Part shown: piece by piece, positions 20,820 through 31,574 of the stretch | Layout: each line of letters begins with the position of its first letter | Numbering within the stretch: the first letter of the stretch is position 1 | Source of the DNA: Sequoia sempervirens | Lineage: Eukaryota > Streptophyta > Pinopsida > Cupressales > Cupressaceae | Reading direction: 5' to 3' | DNA length: 64,000 nt | Assembly (NCBI GenBank): GCA_007258455.2 | Contig: VDFB02000001.1 | Span: 10,295,755-10,359,754, forward strand | Made by a program: the position numbers and the translations under genes | The notes under the pieces: model-generated | What the model was told of the DNA's origin: nothing | The model's input: only the letters and a program-made list of their open reading frames with translations | The model's database searches: none

Positions 20820-21024
20820 CATAGAAATTACATCAACAGCGCATCAAGAGTATTGTCAGATTTATTGTAGGAACAGTGATTCAACATTAATCTTTTGTCA
20901 CAACAAATCAACAATTGATTTGTCAAAGAATCAAGAAATACAAGTATATCATAAAAGATACCATTTCATCATAGAGCTAATAGAGAAATCAATTTGGAGT
21001 TTTACAGATCCAAAGATTGATTAG
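20820..21024 (+). pseudogene. Ty1/copia RNase H fragment
   Basis: STLIFCHNKSTIDLSKN followed by YHKRYHFIIELIEK matches the copia RNase H C-terminus (the usual block is FCDN-STIDLSKN then H-R-KHI-RYHFIR); the catalytic Asp of FCDN is His here. It sits in the same open frame (20629-21024) as the J-protein zinc ribbon, so an ancient insertion or rearrangement joined them. Confidence 0.65.
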
Positions 21025-21029
21025 TAGAA

Positions 21030-22379
21030 ATATTTATGAATGCATTAGTGCTACCATAGATTTGAATGCCCTTATGAAAATTATGTTTTTTTTTTTTTTT
21101 TTTTTTTTGGCAAATGAGCCTTGTCATAAAGTTTCGGCTTTTACCTTAGTTTCTAGAACCTCATGGGGTTCTAAATTGGTTGTCACAACCTTGCTTTATC
21201 CCGTCAGCTTCATAAGAAACTTAGTAATGTCTTTTGATTGGCTTTCTTAAAAGTTCTTGAAACTATGTCAGTACTTGAAACGATTCTCATAACCTAGCCA
21301 AGGTCAACATCAAATGAGAAGAGTTGAGTACTTGGTCAAAGTATTGGAATTCCAAAAAAAATCCAAAGGTTTTGAAACCTATGTCAAACTTCGACAAGGT
21401 TTTGAAAACATCATTCATGTTTGATTACATACTTTCTTTTGAGCTTCATGTTTTAGAAAGTGAAATTTCAATTTTGGCATTTCAAAGGTCTTAAGCAAAA
21501 TGAAGATTAGAACAATTATTTCGAAACTTTTCAGAGGTTTTGAAATCTTCATTGGGTCCCGAAAAGGTTGTCGAAACCCCTACTATAGTTGAAGAGACAT
21601 ATATTATAAAGGTTGCACTTTGAAAAGGATGCTTTGACAAAGACTTTTGGACAACGAGAAAGGTTTTGAAACCTTTGTTGAACTCTGACAGGGTTGTTGA
21701 AATCGATTTATTCTTTGAAAAGCCCTAGTAACCATTATCATTTAAAATTTCAAAACATGTTAGAATTACACGCAAGACAGGAAATCTCATATGTGCCAAT
21801 TTTTACTAGCGCCATTAATTTTAGACATTAATTGCAGGTGCCTATATAGCAATTATATTGCTAAAAGAGCTCATTTTAACAAGCACCCAGAGATGGATTT
21901 TGTTGGAGGCAGCAGAGAAAAATTAAGAATTTGAGCAACAGTTCTTACAACATCTAAGCCTTTAACACAGAGGTACAATGGTTTTCTTAACCCTAGCTTA
22001 TCATAGAACCATTTAAGGGGAATTCTTAAGAATTTTGGGAATTGAGTATTATTTAAACAACTTGTATAAGTGAATTAAATCATTCCTAGACATGAATTAC
22101 ATCTACATTCACTTGAACTTTATTTACCATGAAGTTTAAGTATTTGGGTTATGAGCATTTATCTCTAAGTCTGTCTAATACATTGTTGGAAATTGGGAAC
22201 ACTAAATTAAGGCACATAAACTTAAGTGAATTATGAGAGAAATTTGGAAAAGAAGATAGGCCCCGAATTACTCAATGCTTGATTGAAAGCGGGTCGTTAC
22301 AAGTCAAAGCTTTCCATATAGCAGTACAGTGCACATACCTAGTCTTGTAATGTATTAACCACTATGACACCAACGCAAG
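21030..22379. other. Intergenic, with a poly-T run
   Basis: A 23-base T run at 21086-21108, then AT-rich DNA. 21160-21740 repeatedly shows AAGGTTTTGAAACCT-like words (for example near 21365 and 21660), possibly an eroded tandem repeat. No gene was seen. Confidence 0.4.
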
Positions 22380-25335
22380 AGAAATTAGAACAAGCGATAA
22401 TAGACTGGTGATCAAAATTAATAAGGACACATTTGTCTCATGTTTAAAATTTCTAGAGAGAGGTATATGCAAACTTCAAATTCACTCTCTTACCAATGCT
22501 TCTAGGAGAAGAAAGGACATTATAAGAATGTTATCGCCCAGGAATGGTTTACTACTCCAAAAAGAGGTAAATCTTAGTTGCCTAAAAACTTGCATAGAAC
22601 CCACTTTGTTGATGAAATTTTTGATATAATTGTGTTGTTACATAGACTGAGAGTTAATGAAAGGGCTCATGAATTTGAAGATTGGACATGTATTTCTTCA
22701 TGCAAATAATTATTCATGATGAGCAATACCTTGATTGGGCTCAACTTATATGTGATCAAATGCACTCTAGGAAAATTCAATTTCTTCTCAACAAGTTCTT
22801 TTATATGCCCTCCTACTTTTTTATGATATAGCCTGTGCTAGACTCGGCCACGTTTGAGACCAATTGAATCTCATGATAAGGAGGTTCAAATATATGATTA
22901 TTATAATAAGGTCCAATTGGAGAAGAGTTTCAAACATTTTAGAAAGGTGAATGATGCATTCACCATGAGAATGATAAGAGAAATCCAAGGGGATATAGGT
23001 CTGAGGATATCTCTTGAGGTTGTGTAATTAATTGATACTTATGGAAGCCATTTCATATAGTTCCAAAGGTTCTCTTATATTAAGGTTGGGGTTTTCTATG
23101 GAATTCCCTACAAGCTACCTAAATACATAGAATATAAATTTGTCCTAATTAAAGTATATATATAGATTGCATAAGTGAACAAAAGATGCCAAGAGAGAGG
23201 GAAAAGGTAGGCATTCAATTCCTCACCAATCTTGGGTATTACTCTTGTAATTCAATGTCTGATGCCCTTAATATTGAAAGAGTTTTGATTGAGATATACA
23301 TTGCAGTTCTATGAAAAGAGGTTTACATTTGATAGTAAGAATTTCATCAAAGATAATCTACAACTTGGGCCCAATTTTTATCATATCCCACATTTGGAGG
23401 ATTATTAGGCAAATTGTGCATATGATTATGAGGTTTGAAAAAGAATTTGGATGAGGTTGACTTTAAGACAAATTGTGACATTTAGATTAGATTGGGGTAT
23501 CTAAGGCCTAAATGATGATGAAACTAGTCTATTAGACCCATTTTTGTCAATCATGTGTAGACTCAGCCAATTGTATCCATGAATTGGAGCATTAAAGAGG
23601 TGGAAACTATTGATCGTGCTAAAATTGGAGTGGTACTCAAGAGAATGCAAGATTGGGTGGAAAAGAAGACTATGCATAAAAAAATGTTGTGCCTTCGAAG
23701 TCTCAAGGCACTAAGCATCAAGGAGAAAGTAATCAAACCCCTTCATCTTCTTCTCTGCAATCATCTTTTGCTCAAAAAATGATCCTTGGAGGATAGGGAG
23801 GTGGTGATGAAGCGTCTCTAGAGAAAATCTTACCAGAGAGAATGTGTGGATAAGATGATCCAAAGCAGATAGGAAAAGACAAAGACAAATAGGTAACAAA
23901 AGACTTAGAGAAAATAGTTAATGTGTCTTCTTCTCCTTCATCTAGGGAAGTGATGCTTCTTCCCTCGATTCTCCTCCACCAAATGAACCATAGAATTCTC
24001 CTCTCCTACTCCACCCTCTTCTCTTGAAATGAGAACTTCCAATACTCCTCCCCTTAGAAGGGTCTTGCAATTTACTTCTCCTAATTTCAAATATATGACT
24101 ACATCCAATTCAATCTCATGGTTAGAATAGAAATTATCCAAGAAAAGGAATATAATTCAACTAAATATTCCTAAAAATATTTTGTTGGTCAATCGATTTA
24201 GAGGAATCCAAAACCCAAGAAATTGAAGACCACATCTAGGTTATTGGAGGATATCGACAGTGGGAATATGTGCGTAGAAGTGGCACACCCCTCTGTATAG
24301 AAAGATGCAAGACAAGCAATTGTTAGTGATTTCAATATTAGTAGAGTTAACTTGGGGCCTTCCACTAGGGATGGGGATGTACATAATTTCCAAGTAAGAG
24401 TTGTCAGATTGGTAGAAAGAATGACTAGTGATAAACAAAGAAAAGATGAGTTGAAGCATCAGGTGAAAGTTTTAACTAACAATTGCTTAAAATATTTAAT
24501 TGATCTCACTCCCCAACCAATTAGTTAGGTAAATGTTACATTTGATCTGGCACATCTTCTATAGGAAAAGAGATGGTGAGTAAAATTCAAGGTTACAAGA
24601 CCTATGGAAAGATTATAGAAGAATTGGCATCGGATATCCTAGTTAACAAAACTAAATTCATCTTTGATATGAAGAAAATATGTGAAGATATTGGAGTGTT
24701 GAGGATTGAGATTGATAAAGAAATTTCCAATTCCAAGCATGAGGAATTGATTTGGATAAAAATTGATAATGTTTTCAAAGAAATGTTGGAGATAGGTACA
24801 GATAAATTGGGAGATGAGCAAGTCTTACCAAGTGCTAGTGACAACAGGTGCATAATGTGGAAAAGGAGTATTGAATGGAAGCTCTCATTTGTGAAACAAA
24901 ATTTGTTAGAGTATAATAAGTTAATGAGTGTAACACAATGAGAGCTGAAATCCAAAAGAAAAAAAATGGGCATAGAAATCTCTCCAGAAAGAAGGTGATC
25001 CTAGTGATGAGGATGTAGAGACTTTGAATGGAAATTTTAAAAGAATAGTGGAGAGCCTCTACGACAAATAAAATTTCAACGTGGAGAGCATGAGGAAATT
25101 CAATGGTATTTATTTGGCATTATTTCAATTTTGTTGACTTACAACGACATATCTAGGCAAGATAGATGTAGCGAGAGAAAACAAGGCTCTATGGAAACTA
25201 AGAATCAAATATGTGATCATCCCACAACATGGTGGCATGCCTCCATTGGTGAAAGCATTTTATGCTTACCAAGCTAAAACTATCATGTCAGTTGCCCAGT
25301 CATCCCAAGGAGTTGTCAAGGATATTCCACCTTAG
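22380..25335 (+). pseudogene. Decayed unidentified coding region, probably from a mobile element
   Basis: Protein-like blocks appear on the plus strand in shifting frames: FVDEIFDIIVLLHRLRVNERA near 22600, DEQYLDWAQLICDQMHSRK near 22720, GGFYGIPYKLPKYIE near 23090, LGYYSCNSMSDAL near 23235, and FDSKNFIKDNLQLGPNFYHI near 23320. An open 122-codon frame lies at 24573-24941, and MPPLVKAFYAYQAK near 25240. The length and continuity of orientation suggest one ~900-residue protein broken by many stops. I do not recognise the family. It has no RT, integrase or transposase motif that I can see. Confidence 0.5.
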
Positions 25336-26886
25336 CAATAGTTCCTTTAATTTATTTGGATATATTTTATAATGAACTTTTATGTCTTATTGAAGTTGAA
25401 AAGACTCTTTATTTTTTAGTTACTTCAAGAAACAAAATTACACTTGCTTTTATATATATGTAATATGATGTTACAAAAAACTCTCTTAGCAATTTTTTGA
25501 GAAACTGCAATTTTTTTACATTTGGGAGTGTATTACTTAGATCATTGAATGAAATGAATTTTTCATAATCTGCATTTTGATCAAATTTTGACTTTCTTAC
25601 ATTTCTATGTGAATGTGTAGATCTCTTTTATTGGCACTTGATCTATTTTAGTTTCTATATTGTCTCTAGTTTTGAATTTAAAGTTTATATTTCATGAAAT
25701 GCAAATTAGTTTGTGAGTTGTATGCTTTTCATGATTAATATTCATCTATTTGAGTTGGGTTTTCAGAAAGTGTAAATATTAGAATTTGATTTCTTGGCTT
25801 TCTACTTTCTAGTTAAAAGCATACCCCATTTTAAAGTTTTAATTTCCAAAAAATTATTATTTATCAAAAGAGGGAGTTGTACCTCATAAAATTCAGAGAG
25901 AAACTTTTTCCCATAGAAATAGTTTAATCAACTGTCTATGTGCATTCAAATTGGGCAATAGAGTAAAGAGTGAATTTTAAGGAATTGTATAATCTGCTAA
26001 CCAACAATTAGCAAAGGAGAATTTTGAACATTTAAGATAAAGTTTGGGCATTGTAAATGGTGAAGTAATCAATAGTATAAATTAAGGAGCCCGATTGTTA
26101 AAATAGATTAAAATATATATTTTGTAATTTCTTTCAAATTACATAAGGAGAAAACTAGGAAAATTATAGTTTTGCATGAGGATAAAAATAAGAATTTTAA
26201 AATAGAATTTGCATTCAATACGATAATTATTTTTAGAGTTTTCTAAATTGCATGAAGTTTGCATGATAAGTTATAGAAAAATATTGTAATCCAAAACGTT
26301 TATTTATTGAGACATGTAATGTAGTTGTTTTCACACAAAAGTTGAATAGAAGAATCATTGTTGTAACAATTTTTCTGAGTTTTCTATTTTTCCCATTCCC
26401 TTCAAGTTGAAGTCAAAATATTTGGTCTAGATGACTCAATGGATGTTAAATATTTTGAGTAGAAACAAGAAAGCACATAAAAATAGGTTAGTTGAGGAGT
26501 TAAAATATGGGATAGAGGTATAAGTGGCATAAAGCTTGGTCAAGTACAAAAGAAGACTTTTTGGATCTAGTAACATGAAAAGTACAAAAGAAGACTTTTT
26601 GGATCTAGTAACATGAAATGCACAACAGGTAAGTACACATTTAAAGGACTCAATCAAAATTATGGTTTATCTATATTTTAAGAGACCTATGGAATTAAAA
26701 TGTATTTATTTTATAAAGACCTATTTAAATTTGAATTGATAATTAATTGGATCTATATTTTTCAATAGATGAAGAATGTAAAATTTAAGATTTTTTTTTT
26801 TTAAAAAAAACATGAGATTATAATTTTAAAAGCCCTAAAAATAAAATAGATAACCTAGATAACATAGAAATATATTTACAAGTATA
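25336..26886. other. AT-rich intergenic with a short tandem duplication
   Basis: No gene seen. The only clear structure is a perfect 38-bp tandem duplication at 26543-26618. Confidence 0.5.
26543..26618. repeat. Perfect 38-bp tandem duplication
   Basis: AGTACAAAAGAAGAC...CATGAAA occurs twice back to back with no mismatch, implying a recent duplication. Confidence 0.85.
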
Positions 26887-26903
26887 AAAATGCATTTATG
26901 ATT

Positions 26904-27103
26904 TTTTTTTATTTTTTTTTAGATTGTAGGAATTGGGTAGCATGACCCCCTATAAACTGCAGTGCACCTAGTAAAAATTTTAACTTGACCAACAACGTTG
27001 GCGCGACACACCCTCCGGTACCATGGGGGTGGGGGACACTAGACCTCATGACCAACCTCCTGTAACAGGAAAGATTTAGCCAACTGAGCTAGGGCCCCAA
27101 CCC
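26904..27103 (-). mobile_element. tRNA-derived SINE with target-site duplication
   Basis: On the minus strand the 5' end reads GGGGCCCTAGCTCAGTTGG, a tRNA-like box A, with a box B-like GGTCATGAGGTCTAG about 40 bp later. A ~100-bp tail with CACTGCAGTT follows, and then an A-rich 3' end. The 17-bp repeat AAAATGCATTTATGATT flanks both sides (26887-26903 and 27104-27120). The head resembles the Au family of plant SINEs. It would be transcribed by RNA polymerase III and mobilised by LINE enzymes. Confidence 0.85.
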
Positions 27104-27120
27104 AAAATGCATTTATGATT

Positions 27121-29117
27121 AGTTATTAACAAGACTTGTGAATTAAAATATTAATAAATAGAGGGGCATACATATGGTTTGATAAAAACATTGCAAGTAT
27201 GGAGGATAGAAAAAATGGGTTTCAATTTTCAAGGGAAAATTGGGTGTCCTATATATAGGTGGGAACAAATGGTGATTCTTAGAGGAGAACATTGCAGAGA
27301 ATTCAAAATCCATAATCTTTTATTACAAGTGAAAAAATAAATAAGATAAAATCATGTTATAGGTGATGCTATGAATGTCTCAATTACACTAGACTTATGA
27401 ATAGGCACTAGGTTCTATTAATCAAAAATCATGTTTGTGCATGATTCAGTTATTCATTTCTTTGTCAACTTTGAATTATCATTTAAGAAAAGGAAACTAG
27501 ACACATAAATATAGGTATTCATAACAAATGCTTGGGCATTGCTTCAATGCTACTAGCTAGGCATATATAACCCTAATAGAGTTATCTTTAGTCACACTCA
27601 AGATGTAACTCCATTGCTACTTAAACATCTAAAGCACTAGTAGAAATACCTAATTCACTAATTTTATTTTTTTGATTTTTTTGATTTTCTTTCTTTTTCT
27701 TTCTTATTCTTTTTGTTTTAATTTCTTTTGACTTTATTTTTATCTCAACTAGCAAGAAATGAAATGAAACTTGCAACCTAGTTTGGAGACCACCATTGGC
27801 ATGTGGGAGGTATTAGGAAAAGAGAATTGATTACCTAAAATTGCAATGGGTCACCTAGCATACTAGAAAGTACCATGTGTGATCAAATGTTTTTTGATTA
27901 AACAAATTATAATACATATAGTTTAGCAAGTTAGGAATAACTCAAATAAGCAAGGAACAAAACCAAAGGGGGTGAGTGCATTGAATTGGGGGACAAAAAA
28001 GAGGCCAAATAAGAAAATTTCATTATAACATGATCGTGTTACACATAAAGCACAAATTTTGTATACAACATGTAAAGGAAACAATCCCTTAACGCACATG
28101 TTGTTACCACCAACAACCATGACTGACTACTACAAAGAGACCAAAACATAAGAGAATTTTACATATTTTCTTATATTTCTAAATTCTATTCCAATATTTC
28201 TTCAAATGCTAATCATAGGAGATGTAAGAGGTCAAGAATTTATTTATTTTAATCAAAAGATTGTTTATATTTTTATAAATTTCAATATTTTAGAATACAT
28301 TTATGATTTTTTCAACTTCTTTAAACCTTAATTTGAAACCAATTTTAGATGAAGAAAATCCTAAATAACACCTATTGATGAGTGTTTTTGCACTGCAAAA
28401 CATAGATAAAACATGAGGTTATGTATCTTTCTTGAAAGGAAACTTTCTTTAGAAAATGACCCCAAGGCTTTAAATGTTAGGTCTTGACTTGCAAAGATAA
28501 TTTAGTGGTAAATGCAATTTTTTGGTTTCACATGGGGAATTTATGGTTCAACAAAGGCTAGAAACCTATAGGACTAAGGGTTTTGTAAAATCTAAAGACT
28601 GGTTAAAACCCTAGATTTATTTTTGTTACACCTTGTGTGTTATTGTCTATTTACTATTACCTAGTTTGGTAAATTGCTTCAATAAATGTGAATGTGTTTT
28701 ATTTATGAATTCTAATGGAAATATGTTGAATGGATGTTTAATTCAATTAAATGCTTTATGATTCAATCCATATGAAATATATAATGTGAATATGACATGT
28801 ATGTAAGGTATAAGAATGTATTGATTCAACTAACTACTATGATGGTGAACTAAGTTGAATGCAGGAATAGGTTCAAGCCTTTGGAAGAGATGGGAAGTAT
28901 CACTTGGGAGAAGACCTTCATTTGGTAACCTTTAATTCGGTCTTACTGAGCATTCACACACTCACACCCCAGTTGTTCTTAGTTAAGTCAAGTTAGTTTG
29001 GGTAATGGGTAATTGATCTTCTATTTTGACTGTGAATATTTATGTTGGTTTGCAATCTTGTTTTATGATCATTTGGAATGAGTGATGAGATGAAGTCTTG
29101 AAGTTGTGTTGAAGTAC
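27121..29117. other. AT-rich intergenic, no gene seen
   Basis: Stops are frequent in all frames. Pyrimidine-rich stretch at 27660-27740. No protein motif or RNA gene recognised up to the assembly gap. Confidence 0.5.
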
Positions 29118-29217
29118 NNNNNNNNNNNNNNNNNNNNNNNNNNNNNNNNNNNNNNNNNNNNNNNNNNNNNNNNNNNNNNNNNNNNNNNNNNNNNNNNNNN
29201 NNNNNNNNNNNNNNNNN
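29118..29217. other. Assembly gap (100 N)
   Basis: Exactly 100 ambiguous bases, the conventional placeholder for a gap of unknown size. The sequences on either side need not be adjacent. Confidence 0.99.
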
Positions 29218-29299
29218 TGCTTGGGGATAGCAGATCCAGCCCCAAGTTGTGATAGATGAGTTTAGACAACTGGTGGCACTACCTTGGGTGTATTTTTAC

Positions 29300-30040
29300 G
29301 GTCCATAGGATGCTGGGATGACACATGCATACGATGCATATTGGTAGGCACATGCTTCGATTTGACTGTCATTACCAGTGGTACTAGCAGGAGGTAGAGG
29401 ATGACAAAGAGGTCCTCAGATAGGTCAGCAGTAGCCATCGCATGGGCAACCTAGGGGACATGATGGGCATGATGGGCAGATGCCAGACCAAGAAGCACAA
29501 ACAAGATGAATAGAGGCAGGATGGGGATGTCCCACTAGTACAACCAGTGGACCAAAGAGCACCACAACAACTGCCGCAAGGGCCACTGTCGGGTCCCAAT
29601 CCATGGGATGCACAAATAGTAGTGCTATAAGCCTGGGTTCAACAATTGACAGGCTAGCTACAACAAGACACTGTGTAGATACAGGTGGCTACCCAAGAGA
29701 GAGTCCAAGTTAAGCAACAACTATAGGTTGCCAGGACAAAGATTGACCATGAGCGCTAGTTACGACATGATTTAGATCTGGCATTTTCATAGGAGACAAC
29801 GCATCAGTAGTAGCTAGAGGTTGTTGCACAATAGGCATAGGGTCAGCCCATGGTTCCAGCACATATGTACGGGCTAGCCATGCAAGAGGTAGCCTAATAC
29901 AAGATGTGCTATTATAGAGTGTGCCCTCAGGAGCAACAAGAGCTAGATTTTTCACATATGAGCAAAGTAGCGTTGAGCGGATCCAGGGGATGTTGATTAG
30001 ATGATCGACCGACATCGAGCTCCCACCAAGATGAGCGAGA
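29300..30040 (+). pseudogene. Unidentified coding relic with many in-frame TAG stops
   Basis: The frame of the TAG at 29385 reads as continuous protein apart from stops: GRHMLRFDCHYQWY, then QEVEDDKEVLR, a Met/Gly stretch, QQLPQGPLSGPNPWDAQ, and a Gln-rich probable coiled coil (LQQDTV, QVATQERVQVKQQL, VARTKIDHER). I count 12 TAG, 2 TAA and 1 late TGA by eye. Most would be Gln (CAG) in an intact copy. Probably a transposable-element protein; family not recognised. Its start is lost in or near the assembly gap. Confidence 0.55.
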
Positions 30041-30059
30041 GAGCCAGTGATAGCCTGCT

Positions 30060-30495
30060 TCTATGATAGACACTTTTTTGGTTGTATAGCCTGATTATTT
30101 GATGTATATATATTCATTGGTGAGTTTTGATTAGCCTCTTGTATATTATTTTTGATGATATTACACATTGTCCTAATTGTATCATGACATTCAATTTTTT
30201 GATATATATGAGATGGATTTGATGTGGAATTATATGGTATGATGTTTCTTTATTTCATTCTTTATGGATGTATGGATGCATATGATATGTGATGGATATA
30301 TATGTATATGTGATTTATGATTTATTTACGATTATGTTATGATGTATATGTTATGTGATGTTTTGGATGTATATGATGTGTTATGTTTTACTTTCCCTTT
30401 TTTAGTTTCTTTCTATGTGATATGCTATGATGATGCGAGATGTATGTATGGATGCATTTATATGCTATGGATGTAGTGAAATGTTATGTTATGAG
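30060..30495. repeat. Low-complexity GATGTATATGAT-rich tract
   Basis: Variants of GATGTATATG and TATGTGATG recur irregularly, with no coding content. It passes directly into the 72-bp minisatellite. Confidence 0.6.
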
Positions 30496-30765
30496 ATGCT
30501 TAGACTAACAAATCTATATTATGATGATACAAATGAGATGAATTAAGATGCTTAGAATAAAAAATCTATATTATTCTAATCAACTTAAATGATAATGCAA
30601 TGCAAATGGGATGGGTTAAGATGCTTAGAAAACAAAGCTATATTATTGTAAACAACTTAAATGATAATTTAATGCAAATGGGATGGGTTAAGATGCTTAG
30701 AATAACAAATCTATATTATTGTAAACAACTTAAATGATAATGCAATGCATGGATGATGTTTCTTA
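30496..30765. repeat. Minisatellite, unit about 72 bp, about 3.5 copies
   Basis: ATGCTTAGAATAAC followed by TCTATATTATTGTAAACAAC and AATGCAATGCAAATGGGATG recurs with starts at 30496, 30548, 30621 and 30693. The first unit is shortened (52 bp). Confidence 0.85.
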
Positions 30766-31569
30766 TTATTATGAGATGCCATGATTATCCAAGATGTGTC
30801 TATGCTAACATTATTTGTGGATGTAGGATGGATGCATGAATATTTTTGTCGAATGTCATGATACCTTGTTAGTGTTGATAGAAGATAGAAGAATGAGAGG
30901 GATCAATTGACTCAAAGAAGATGTAGAAGTCCAACAAGTCCATTATTCGTCAAGAATTTATTAGATATGATGATGAATGATGATGATGTTTTTTCTTATC
31001 GAGATATTGGGACATAAATGACATAAATTTCCTTATGTTTGATAAAACACGTAGATACGATGCATCAAGGTATAGACAACCAGGATGGCATGGTATCTAG
31101 TGCGATGGACTTTGACTCCACAAATAGATAGGAATATCCTTGTTCACACCTAACATACAAAAAATTCACTAGGATCTACTTTAGATGATTCAAACACCTC
31201 AGACCAAAACACAGAAAGGTAAAACCTCCCAATGTAATAGTGAACAAGCTATCCAAAACACCCTCCATACATACCTAACAAAACAAGTATTCGCTAAGGG
31301 TATATTACAAGAATGTCCAACAAGAACAACAAACAAAAGATAGTGATCAATGCCCAATTCCTTTCTCTCTAAATCGTTTTGATAGACATCATCAAGAGGT
31401 CATTGGAATAGGTGCAATAAGATAAGTTATAAGAAAAGATCAAATCAATAAACAAGCTAATGTTCTTCATACCTCTAGGTAGGACTAAACTACGTTGATG
31501 CCTGATGTTGATGTCCATTATAGGAAAGATGTATCCTAGGACATGATTTATTAGATGATTCTAAAATTA
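30766..31569. other. Noncoding flank of gypsy-B
   Basis: No gene seen. It ends at AGGAG, the left target duplication of gypsy-B. By position it should continue the DNA now at 44803 onward, which is the 3' untranslated part of gypsy-C. Confidence 0.45.
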
Positions 31570-31574
31570 AGGAG

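Noticed and set aside
27040..27103. Stand-alone tRNA gene
   Set aside because: Box A and box B are legible, but the sequence does not fold into a full cloverleaf and continues into a SINE body with A-rich tail and target duplications.
30496..30765. CRISPR-like array
   Set aside because: Units are contiguous imperfect 72-bp repeats without unique spacers, in a plant nuclear context.
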